Below the pieces are notes generated by a model, which made no database searches, was not told the DNA's origin, and worked only from the letters and a program-made list of their open reading frames with translations. This document shows, one piece after another, positions 52,900 to 59,505 of a stretch of 64,000 nt of DNA. The position numbers and the translations under genes were made by a program. Each line of letters opens with the position of its first letter. The first letter of the stretch is position 1. The stretch lies in assembly GCA_900455155.1 (NCBI GenBank), contig UGUC01000004.1:434001-498000 (forward strand), in the 5' to 3' direction. The stretch is from Providencia stuartii (GTDB taxonomy: Bacteria > Pseudomonadota > Gammaproteobacteria > Enterobacterales > Enterobacteriaceae).

Positions 52900-53943
52900 T
52901 TGATACCTCTCAACAACTCAACCTTTTATCGCCCCGGTGCTCAGGTATCTGTCAGGTCGCAGGATGCGCAATATAAAACCATCGCGCCGGGAAAAGGTAA
53001 CCAGTTGAGAGCGAAAGAGGCGGAGAATCAGAGAATGTCCAGAAGAGCAAAAGCCCTGTCCCGTGAAATGCATATCCTTGCACGTCAGGCCGGAGGGAGC
53101 TTTAAAACCATTGCAGACCGGGTCAAAATTGCAGAACGGGTTGCGGCAGAGCTGGCCGGGTTGAATATTCAGATACGATCTGTTGAGCAACTGAAATCCC
53201 GCCATATTGAAATGTATATCCATGCCCGCAGAGAACAGAATATCAGTTTACGCAGCTGTCAAAACGAAATGTCGGCTATCCGGGCGATATTTCGTGTTGC
53301 CGGACGTCATAAACTGGCTGACCCTAAACATGAGCGCCTCAGTAATGAGGCGCTGGGGCTTTCAGGTGCCAGCAGGGCTGGCACCCGTACCGCGATATCG
53401 GACGAGCGCTTTCACGAAGCGCTCGCTCGGATTGAGCCTTATGATCAGGGGGTGGCATTAACTATGCAGTTATCCCGTAGTCTGGGATTGAGAAATGAAG
53501 AAGCCGTGCAGTCAGTAAAATCATTACGGACCTGGCAACAGGCGCTTAAAAACGGTAAAGATCGCGTTCATGTGGTTTTTGGGACAAAAGGAGGCAGACC
53601 CCGTGAAGCATTAGTGCCGGATAAAGCCCGTGTATTAACATTAATTAATAAAGCCATTGAATATGCGGATAAACATAACGGTTATTTAATTAATCGTCCG
53701 TCATTACATTCTGCCAAAGATCGTTATATTAATGTGATGCGACGGATAGGCGGATTTATTCACGAAGAATCAAATCATGGTTTACGGTATGCCTATGCTC
53801 AGGATGTTGAAAAATATTATCTCAGTCAGGGATTCAGTCAAAAGGAAGCCTATGCATTAACCTCCATGGATTTAGGGCATGGTGACGGTCGTGGCGATTA
53901 TATTAAACGGGTTTATAGTCAGAAAGGAGATATTGAGGAATAA
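52900..53943 (+). CDS. Tyrosine recombinase, Integrase_1-type ('integrase domain-containing protein')
   Basis: Site-specific recombinase of the kind found beside ArdC regions in enterobacterial islands. An N-terminal arm/core-binding segment (MSRRAKALSREMHILARQAG, QIRSVEQLKSRHIEMYIHAR) is followed by the catalytic domain with first arginine in SRSLGLRNEEAVQSVK near 190, HGLRYAYA (HxxR) and LGHGDGRGDYIKRVY with the nucleophile tyrosine. The frame is open from a TTG at 52900; an ATG at 53035 (MSRRAK) is a safer but shorter start. The preceding KGNQLRAKEAENQ looks conserved in relatives as I remember them, so I keep the longer form. Lies with the next gene between two long direct repeats. Confidence 0.82.
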   Translation: MIPLNNSTFYRPGAQVSVRSQDAQYKTIAPGKGNQLRAKEAENQRMSRRAKALSREMHILARQAGGSFKTIADRVKIAERVAAELAGLNIQIRSVEQLKSRHIEMYIHARREQNISLRSCQNEMSAIRAIFRVAGRHKLADPKHERLSNEALGLSGASRAGTRTAISDERFHEALARIEPYDQGVALTMQLSRSLGLRNEEAVQSVKSLRTWQQALKNGKDRVHVVFGTKGGRPREALVPDKARVLTLINKAIEYADKHNGYLINRPSLHSAKDRYINVMRRIGGFIHEESNHGLRYAYAQDVEKYYLSQGFSQKEAYALTSMDLGHGDGRGDYIKRVYSQKGDIEE

Positions 53944-53950
53944 GATAAAA

Positions 53951-54562
53951 ATGAAAGTCTGTTTAATTATTTTGTTTATTAATTTTGCTTTTTGTTTTCC
54001 GTTAATGGCGAAGACGTTATTTTTAGGTGATTCATTAACGGCTGTTTATGAAATGTCAGCAAAATATGTTTTGGATGAAAAAATAAAAACAGAATATGTT
54101 TCCGGTTCGGGGTTAATAAATAAAAGTAAAAAAGATTGGATCGCTTTCGTGAATAATTTCGATTTGCGGGAGTTTGATAATGTGATTATTAGTCTCGGAA
54201 CAAATGATTTTGTTCAATATGGTTCGGATGAATGGCTGAAATATTACAGTCTGGTATTTCAATTCATTGCTGAAATTCAAAGTGAAAATCCGTTAGCGAC
54301 AATTGTCTGGATATCTCCACCACATTTAAAAAATCCGGAACATGAACGTTATTTAATACATACCCGGCATATAATTAAACACAGTGCGATGTTATTAAAT
54401 ATTCATTATCTGGATATTAATCAGCCTCATATATTAGGAACGCAATGGCAATCTGTTATTCATAATGAAACTGTACGAACTGATGATGGAATACATATTA
54501 CCCGTAAAGGGGGAGTACGGGTGATCAGAGAAGTGGTAAAAATCCTGAATGGGCAGGATTGA
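53951..54562 (+). CDS. SGNH/GDSL-type hydrolase, secreted
   Basis: 203 aa: signal peptide (LIILFINFAFCFPLMAKTLF), block I FLGDSLTAVYE with the catalytic serine near residue 28, block III IISLGTNDF, and block V DDGIHITRKGG with the Asp-His pair. A complete catalytic set, so probably an active periplasmic esterase or lipase-like enzyme of unknown substrate. AT-rich. It starts 7 bp after the recombinase and is probably co-transcribed. An unusual companion for a recombinase. Confidence 0.8.
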   Translation: MKVCLIILFINFAFCFPLMAKTLFLGDSLTAVYEMSAKYVLDEKIKTEYVSGSGLINKSKKDWIAFVNNFDLREFDNVIISLGTNDFVQYGSDEWLKYYSLVFQFIAEIQSENPLATIVWISPPHLKNPEHERYLIHTRHIIKHSAMLLNIHYLDINQPHILGTQWQSVIHNETVRTDDGIHITRKGGVRVIREVVKILNGQD

Positions 54563-54587
54563 CAAAGATAAAAAAACGGCTAAAAAT
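54559..54587 (+). promoter_or_regulatory. Putative promoter of hairpin array 2
   Basis: TTGACA (54559-54564) overlapping the hydrolase stop, a 17-bp spacer and a weak -10 AAAAAT (54582-54587; TAAAAA with 16 bp is equally possible). The distance to the first hairpin (54603) matches that of copy 1. Confidence 0.45.
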
Positions 54588-54602
54588 GAATCTGCTTATC
54601 TC

Positions 54603-54822
54603 GTTGCGTAATGCAACTTGCCAATGCTTCGGTTGTCTGAGAGAAGCGCCTACGGGTGACAACAATGCCAATGTTCCGGCAATCTGAGAGGAACGCCTAC
54701 GGGTGATTGCCACTGCCAATCCTCGGGTCATCTGAGACGGGAGCCTACGGGCGATGACAGAACTCCGTTCGTCCTTGAAATCGACGGAGGGTGATAACAG
54801 AATAGCGTTATCATCAGGATTA
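54603..54822 (+). repeat. Hairpin-array repeat, copy 2
   Basis: Second copy of the array in direct orientation, 2.43 kb from copy 1. Stems lie at 54603-54617, 54632-54663, 54678-54711, 54727-54758, 54763-54789 and 54793-54812. It differs by a 3-bp insertion between stems two and three and a few substitutions, none of which break a stem arm; a change in the loop of stem four is tolerated. It forms the leader region of the small-gene block that begins at 54911. Confidence 0.85.
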
Positions 54823-54854
54823 TTTTTACGCAACGCTTCATATAACCTGCCCGC

Positions 54855-54909
54855 TGACGGGGAAATCACCCGTCATCAGGGAATTTCTCCGTTTTTTCAG
54901 GAGAAATTC
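54855..54909 (+). promoter_or_regulatory. Structured leader with trapped ribosome-binding site
   Basis: Stem A: TGACGGG (54855-54861)/CCCGTCA (54869-54875). Stem B: GAATTTCTCC (54881-54890)/GGAGAAATTC (54900-54909), 10 perfect pairs with a T-rich loop. The GGAG ribosome-binding site is inside stem B, one base before the ATG at 54911, so translation should be blocked unless the stem is opened. Confidence 0.65.
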
Positions 54910-54910
54910 A

Positions 54911-55273
54911 ATGAAGGTATCTACATTTCCGGAATCGTCTTTTTTTGACGATCTGCACTCTCTCACGCAACTGCATCACCTCTCAGGTGAGCTCGACATG
55001 GTTCTTGCTTTTGTCCGTCTGGATATTGGCGAGCACCCGGACGAAGATAATTTTCCGCCAAACTTCTGGATAATCAGTGCCGTTGCAGAGCAACTGGGCG
55101 CGTTATCTGTGGAGGCTGATTTTACCCGTCCACATCTTGAGAAAATGGTCCGCGCTGTCTGGAAAGCGGCTGAGCAAACGCCTTATGCGTCTGACTTTCG
55201 CCGTATCTACAACGATGCGATCAAAAATGCACAGTTTGAAGATCCGGTTGAAGCGCTGATGTTTGGTGCTTAA
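54911..55273 (+). CDS. Small hypothetical protein of the cargo block
   Basis: 120 aa, acidic, without membrane segments: MKVSTFPESSFFDDLHSLTQ, LSGELDMVLAFVRLDIGEHP, LEKMVRAVWKAAEQTPYASD, FEDPVEALMFGA. Family not recognised. First gene after hairpin array 2, with its ribosome-binding site locked in a stem. Its place among ArdC-region genes suggests a maintenance or defence-related role, which is only inference. Confidence 0.65.
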   Translation: MKVSTFPESSFFDDLHSLTQLHHLSGELDMVLAFVRLDIGEHPDEDNFPPNFWIISAVAEQLGALSVEADFTRPHLEKMVRAVWKAAEQTPYASDFRRIYNDAIKNAQFEDPVEALMFGA

Positions 55274-55303
55274 CGGCGGACATTCACTGATTTTATGACC
55301 CAT

Positions 55304-55353
55304 ACGGGAAAACATCCCGTGAGGGCTGTATTCCCTTATCTGAGGATAGCCCT
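55304..55353 (+). promoter_or_regulatory. Structured leader before the 55355 gene
   Basis: Stem A: ACGGGA (55304-55309)/TCCCGT (55315-55320). Stem B: AGGGCT (55322-55327)/AGCCCT (55348-55353), enclosing the GAGGA ribosome-binding site. Same plan as the leader at 54855. Confidence 0.55.
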
Positions 55354-55354
55354 T

Positions 55355-55763
55355 ATGACTCTTTTTACATTGAATTATGGTGTTGCCCACGTAATGTCTG
55401 GTATTGCCAGTTATTTATTTCCGCATTCCCGTGTTTCTCAGCAACTGAAGGCCGTTGCTAATGATGCCCGGATGCTGAAAATCACCGCAGAAGAACTGGA
55501 GGTGATACGTTTGGACGAAAAACGGATGTATCAGAGCGGAGATTACAGAGAACTGCCGTTTATTGAGCTTGATTTGTATACAACGGCATTTCGTTTTGGC
55601 GCCCTGATTTACTATGGACTCGCAAACCGGTGCCCCCGCATTTTTGCTTCACCGGCTGACAGTCATCGCTGAGCGGCTCGATCCGGAAATCTGGAATGAA
55701 GCCTGGCGCTGGGGTTACCGCTGCTGCCTGCAACACGAAAATGAAAAGCATGTAACCGACTGA
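55355..55763 (+). CDS. Small hypothetical protein, one frame break
   Basis: Starts MTLFTLNYGVAHVMSGIASY at 55355, at the end of its leader. The frame breaks near 55630 (GG for G); correction gives FGALIYYGLANRAPAFLLHR, LTVIAERLDPEIWNEAWRWG and YRCCLQHENEKHVTD to TGA 55761-55763, about 135 aa. It is similar in size and layout to the next gene (aromatic 'FGALIYY' against 'YGRLLLW', then 'LLHRL' against 'LLRRL'), so the two may be old duplicates. No known family. Confidence 0.6.
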
Positions 55764-55838
55764 TTTAACGGACTCACAGGTGTCAGTCAGCTACCCTGAA
55801 ATGGGGCTGCTTCCATTTACTGATCAGGTTTGATAACC

Positions 55839-56261
55839 ATGATTTATGGCATTACCCGCGGACTGTTCTTTGTGGCCGATCACGTCTGTCGCTATTCCCG
55901 GAGTTGGGAATGGCTGATGTGGCTGGTTGAGGAAGCCCGGACACTGCGAAATGTTGAGGCTGATTTGAAACTGGCTGAAAGGTATGCCGGTGAGCAAAAC
56001 CGCCCTCATTCCATTTCGCTGATGAAGTGTACGCTTTATGATGCCGGATTTGCTTACGGCAGATTATTACTGTGGCGTGCGGATGGTCTGATGAGACCCT
56101 GGCCGGCATGTCTGCTTCGCCGTTTACCGGATATCGGTCAGCGGATTGATGCAGTGATCTGGCAGAAAGGCTGTGAAGCCGGCTTGGATGAGACCGTCAG
56201 TGAATGGATGGCAATGGAGATGGCTGATGAATACCTTGTCGGTATCGAACTGAGCGACTGA
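55839..56261 (+). CDS. Small hypothetical protein, possible paralogue of the preceding gene
   Basis: 140 aa: MIYGITRGLFFVADHVCRYS, LEVEA-like helix (TLRNVEADLKLAERYAGEQN), YDAGFAYGRLLLWRADGLMR, LLRRLPDIGQRIDAVIWQKG and an acidic end. The ATG at 55839 is chosen over a TTG at 55830. A short AAATGG/CCATTT stem (55799-55818) precedes it. Family not recognised; the shared plan with its neighbour is my observation. Confidence 0.6.
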   Translation: MIYGITRGLFFVADHVCRYSRSWEWLMWLVEEARTLRNVEADLKLAERYAGEQNRPHSISLMKCTLYDAGFAYGRLLLWRADGLMRPWPACLLRRLPDIGQRIDAVIWQKGCEAGLDETVSEWMAMEMADEYLVGIELSD

Positions 56262-56297
56262 TTTGCCGGCATTCATTCTTTTTTTACTTACCTACCC

Positions 56298-56353
56298 GAC
56301 GGGGAAACTCCCCGTCAGGTGGACGTTTCTCCGTCTTTTTTTACCGGAGAAAC
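56298..56353 (+). promoter_or_regulatory. Structured leader with trapped ribosome-binding site
   Basis: Stem A: GACGGGG (56298-56304)/CCCCGTC (56310-56316) with loop AAACT. Stem B: GTTTCTCCG (56325-56333)/CGGAGAAAC (56345-56353), 9 perfect pairs holding the GGAG site, four bases before the ATG at 56358. Closely parallels the leader at 54855. Confidence 0.65.
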
Positions 56354-56357
56354 ACAC

Positions 56358-56714
56358 ATGTCTGTTTTACTGCCAGAAAACAAACCGTTTTCATTTCTGA
56401 GTCTGATCATGCAACGGCTGTACCGTTTTTATGACCGTATACCGTTTGTTTCGTCAGGGATACCCGGTGAATTACCGTGGATAAGTAACCGAACCGGCCG
56501 GCGCGCTTACCGTGCGACGGTGGTGAAAGTGAATCCCCGGCAGTTCAGGATCCGCATTACTGTACGTCTGGGCGCGCATTCGAAAGAATACCGCTTTCAT
56601 TCGTTGATAACCTCGCTGGACAGCAGGACATTTTGTTCCATAAAAGCGGCCTCCCGTGCCGGATTTGCACTGACATACCAGCTGGCACAGGTGCGTTATG
56701 CCTGGTGTCGCTGA
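56358..56714 (+). CDS. Small basic hypothetical protein
   Basis: 118 aa, basic: MSVLLPENKPFSFLSLIMQR, YRFYDRIPFVSSGIPGELPW, RRAYRATVVKVNPRQFRIRI, then RAGFALTYQLAQVRYAWCR. No membrane segment or known motif. Expressed from a leader with a locked ribosome-binding site. Not recognised. Confidence 0.6.
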   Translation: MSVLLPENKPFSFLSLIMQRLYRFYDRIPFVSSGIPGELPWISNRTGRRAYRATVVKVNPRQFRIRITVRLGAHSKEYRFHSLITSLDSRTFCSIKAASRAGFALTYQLAQVRYAWCR

Positions 56715-56760
56715 TTTGTTGTACTGATAGCACCATTGACTTTTTGTTATGACCCCGCCC

Positions 56761-56802
56761 GGCGGATTGATTTCCGTCAGGAGATGAATCCGCCATTTTT
56801 TT
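56761..56802 (+). promoter_or_regulatory. Terminator-like stem in the leader of the 56825 gene
   Basis: GGCGGATT (56761-56768)/AATCCGCC (56787-56794), 8 perfect pairs, followed by A and seven T. It fits an intrinsic terminator placed 23 bp before the ATG, so it may be an attenuator for this gene or the end of the previous unit. Confidence 0.6.
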
Positions 56803-56824
56803 AATCAGAATGAGGATTTATCAC

Positions 56825-57337
56825 ATGGGATATACACATTATTTTACACAAAAACAAAGCGTTGACCCCCTGATGTGGCAGAACTTCCGTGAACATCTGG
56901 ACAAGCTCTATCACCACTATCTGGCCAATCCCATATCCGCAGAGCAGATTTGCGGCGGATACCCAGATAAACCTATTGTGTTGTGTGATGGCCTGGAGGA
57001 AAAACGGCTGAATGATGGCTCATTATTCACCGACGACGGTGAGGCGCTTTGTTTTAACGGTAATGCGGCTGATGACATGAATCATGAGACGTTTATTGTT
57101 CAGCGCGAAATCCCCGTAGAGGACTACTGGGATTTCTGCAAGACAGCATACAAACCCTATGACGTGTTTGTAGTCGCGGCATTACTGTTGTTGTACAACC
57201 TGTGCCCGGGATATTTTTCGGTCTCTTCTGACGGGGATATCCGGGACTGGCAGCCGGTGCTGGACTATGTCAGTCAGGTATTTCCTTATCTTATCCTGAC
57301 GTTACCGGAAGGGATAGGTTTACCGGAGGCAGGATAA
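56825..57337 (+). CDS. Conserved hypothetical island protein (MGYTHYF type)
   Basis: 170 aa starting MGYTHYFTQKQSVDPLMWQN, with CDGLEEKRLNDGSLFTDDGE, a conserved-looking NHETFIVQREIPVEDYWDFC and a hydrophobic YDVFVVAALLLLYNLCPGYF. Proteins that begin MGYTHYF occur in enterobacterial islands and phages, function unknown. The ATG at 56825 has AGGA upstream. Shares its last base with the next gene's start. Confidence 0.7.
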   Translation: MGYTHYFTQKQSVDPLMWQNFREHLDKLYHHYLANPISAEQICGGYPDKPIVLCDGLEEKRLNDGSLFTDDGEALCFNGNAADDMNHETFIVQREIPVEDYWDFCKTAYKPYDVFVVAALLLLYNLCPGYFSVSSDGDIRDWQPVLDYVSQVFPYLILTLPEGIGLPEAG

Positions 57338-57985
57338 TGGCCAGAGCCTGTACGATACGGGAACTGATAGCGGATTTATCCCGCTGCAATCCGGAGGCAT
57401 TCGTCTTGTGTGAGATGTGGTTCCCCGATGATGTTACCTATGTTGATGAAACGGCTTGTCCGGCAGAGACACGGGCAACATTAACGCATGTTGCACATCA
57501 TTTTGATGCGGAGCTGGGGATCAACTGGGACACGCTGGCGTGTGCGTTATCGTGTGTCAGAGATGCTGAGCAGAAGGGACTCGATATTTACTTTTATGCC
57601 AGTGAAAAGCGTGGTACAGACAAAAGCCGGATACCCGCCTCACGTTACGCAGAAGCGGACAGCGACGGCGATATTGAAGTCGGGTATTTCCGTAAGGTTA
57701 ATGCGCTGTTTAAGTGGGTGCATGACCATATCGGGGCTTTTGAGAACTGTGAAAAGGTGCTGGTGACAGAGGCCCATCTGCGGGCTTTACAGCAGGACTT
57801 GCAGGCACTGACACCGGAAAACTGTCAGACACGGTTCCCGACCACTGGAGGGCTTTTTCTTTGGTTCAACGGCTTATGATGAGGCGTACTGGGCTGATGT
57901 GGAAGGCGTCAGACGCTGGCTGTCAGAGATAACGGAGACGTTTGACTTTGACGCAGAGTCACTGTTTTTTGTGGCCTGGTGGTAA
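57337..57985 (+). CDS. Conserved hypothetical island protein, one frame break near the end
   Basis: MARACTIRELIADLSRCNPE, ALSCVRDAEQKGLDIYFYAS, KVNALFKWVHDHIGAFENCE, then RFPTT. The frame breaks near 57850 (GG for G); corrected, it ends EGFFFGSTAYDEAYWADVEG, RRWLSEITETFDFDAESLFF and VAWW at TAA 57983-57985, about 215 aa. The early stop at 57879 is thus probably false. The W-rich tail is typical of proteins next to ArdC in islands, as I recall them; function unknown. Coupled to the preceding gene. Confidence 0.65.
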
Positions 57986-57994
57986 TCAGGTAAG

Positions 57995-58049
57995 GTGTTT
58001 CCCCGGGAAGCACTGAACACATTTTAATCAGTGTTTCCACTGGAAACGC
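57995..58049. repeat. Pair of GTTTCC-N3-GGAAAC palindromes, 36 bp apart
   Basis: GTGTTTCCCCGGGAAGCAC (57995-58013) and GTGTTTCCACTGGAAACGC (58031-58049). Their starts are 36 bp apart, the same phase as the array before traD. They lie between the 57337 gene and the ardC leader. Confidence 0.75.
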
Positions 58050-58085
58050 CGGTTGAAAATTAACCATATTGTTTTTTCACCTGAT

Positions 58086-58122
58086 GGTGTATCTCACCGT
58101 CAGGACGGGATACACCTTTTTT
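58086..58122 (+). promoter_or_regulatory. Terminator-like stem in the ardC leader
   Basis: GGTGTATC (58086-58093)/GATACACC (58109-58116), 8 perfect pairs with an inner CCGTC/GACGG-like stem, then six T. Ends 15 bp before the ATG at 58138. Probable attenuator, or terminator with a start further downstream. Confidence 0.6.
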
Positions 58123-58137
58123 ATTGAGGGTATTCCG

Positions 58138-59112
58138 ATGAAAAAATCTGACCGTAAACGCCGTCCGGCAGCGGATAAGCCGGTTCGCGATATTTATCAG
58201 GAAGTGACTGACCGTATTGTGGCCGCGCTGGAAAAAGGCACCCGTCCGTGGAAACGACCATGGCGGCCGTCGGAAGGGACAGGCACCGGTTTTCCGGTGA
58301 ACGCCCTGACCGGTCATTCCTACCAGGGGATAAATGTGCTGCTGTTATGGTTGTCGGCGGCGGAGCAGGGCTTTGGTTACGATATCTGGCTGACTTACCG
58401 TCAGGCACAGCAACTGGGTGGCCATGTCCGTAAAGGCGAAATGGCGACGAATACTGTGATATTCAAACCGGTGAAGGTGCCGGCAAAAGACCGTCACGGT
58501 GAGCTGCTGCGGGATGAACACGGTGAGGTGGTGATGACGGAGGTGCCGATGATAAAGGCGAATCCGTTATTTAACATAGCCCAGTGTGATGACCTGCCGG
58601 CGCATTTTTACGAAAACCGGCGACTACCCGGAGAGGAGACAGCAGGGATAACCCTGCCGGCCACGCACCGGGTGCTGGATATCCTGAATGCCAGCGGCGT
58701 GAAGGTGACCAGTGCGGCGCAGAACCGGGCGTATTACAGTCCGTCACAGGACCGGATTGTGATGCCGCTGTCGTCACAGTTTGACCGGAATGCCGATTAC
58801 CAGGCCACCTTACTGCATGAGTTGGTGCACAGTACCGGTCATCCGTCCAGGCTGGCCCGTGAAGGCATCACCTCATCGTCCCTGAAGTTTGGTGACCCGC
58901 TGTACAGTTTTGAGGAGCTGGTTGCGGAAATGGGCAGCGCTTTTCTTTGTGCGCAGTTAAGCGTCGAGGGAGAAGTGAACCATGAAAGCTATCTTGACAG
59001 CTGGCTGCGGGTACTGAAATCGGACAAAAAAGCGTTGTTCCGGGCCGCCGGGCAGGCCCGCCAGGCCTGTGAGTTTTTACTGAATGTGGCCGCATCCCGA
59101 CAGGCCGCGTAG
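58138..59112 (+). CDS. ardC: ArdC-family antirestriction protein / zincin-like peptidase
   Basis: 324 aa with the two parts of ArdC proteins: an N-terminal ssDNA-binding domain (DIYQEVTDRIVAALEKGTRP, PWKRPW, NALTGHSYQGINVLLLW, FGYDIWLTYRQAQQLGGHVR) and a C-terminal metallopeptidase-like domain with HELVHSTGHPSR near residue 229 (the HExxH zinc motif) and the downstream ELVAEMGSAFLCAQ. It protects incoming single-stranded element DNA from host restriction after conjugation. The leader carries a terminator-like stem and two 19-bp palindromes, so expression may be switched on transiently in the recipient. Confidence 0.86.
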   Translation: MKKSDRKRRPAADKPVRDIYQEVTDRIVAALEKGTRPWKRPWRPSEGTGTGFPVNALTGHSYQGINVLLLWLSAAEQGFGYDIWLTYRQAQQLGGHVRKGEMATNTVIFKPVKVPAKDRHGELLRDEHGEVVMTEVPMIKANPLFNIAQCDDLPAHFYENRRLPGEETAGITLPATHRVLDILNASGVKVTSAAQNRAYYSPSQDRIVMPLSSQFDRNADYQATLLHELVHSTGHPSRLAREGITSSSLKFGDPLYSFEELVAEMGSAFLCAQLSVEGEVNHESYLDSWLRVLKSDKKALFRAAGQARQACEFLLNVAASRQAA

Positions 59113-59121
59113 GAGACTGCG

Positions 59122-59421
59122 ATGAACAAAATGACCATTATCCGCTTTCAGTTACTGGTACATCAGTTACTGCAAGTGCATTACGGCATTACGCTGAGTG
59201 ATACCGGATTGTCCGATGATGCTGAGGTGTCCCGGATGATTGAACTCGGGATATCGCCGGTATCGGTGGTCAACCGTCTGGTGGATAAGTACCACCTGGA
59301 TAAACTGAATGCATCCTGTTATCTGCCGGCATCCCCGTATGTCAGTGACAGCGATGCCTTACTTGCACAGGCTCAGCTGAGCGGTGCCATTAACCCGGAT
59401 GTCATGCCGGATAATCCTTAA
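59122..59421 (+). CDS. Small conserved hypothetical protein after ardC
   Basis: 99 aa: TIIRFQLLVHQLLQVHYGIT, a helical middle, AEVSRMIELGISPVSVVNRL, then ASPYVSDSDALLAQAQLSG. It starts 9 bp after ardC and is probably co-transcribed. Small proteins with an FQLLVHQLLQ-like start accompany ardC in islands as I remember them; function unknown. Confidence 0.65.
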   Translation: MNKMTIIRFQLLVHQLLQVHYGITLSDTGLSDDAEVSRMIELGISPVSVVNRLVDKYHLDKLNASCYLPASPYVSDSDALLAQAQLSGAINPDVMPDNP

Positions 59422-59442
59422 CGATTAACGACTGACATCTTT

Positions 59443-59483
59443 CCCGTGAGGGCTTGTTCCTCACGGGATAAGCCCTCTTTTTT
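59443..59483 (+). promoter_or_regulatory. Bistable leader (anti-terminator/terminator) before the DUF1281 gene
   Basis: Stem 1: CCCGTGAGG (59443-59451)/CCTCACGGG (59459-59467), 9 pairs. Stem 2: GAGGGCTT (59448-59455)/AAGCCCTC (59470-59477), 8 pairs, then six T. The stems share 59448-59451, so they cannot coexist, and stem 2 has the form of an intrinsic terminator. This is the layout of a transcription attenuator. Confidence 0.65.
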
Positions 59484-59505
59484 ATTCTGAAAAGAGGACA
59501 TCATC

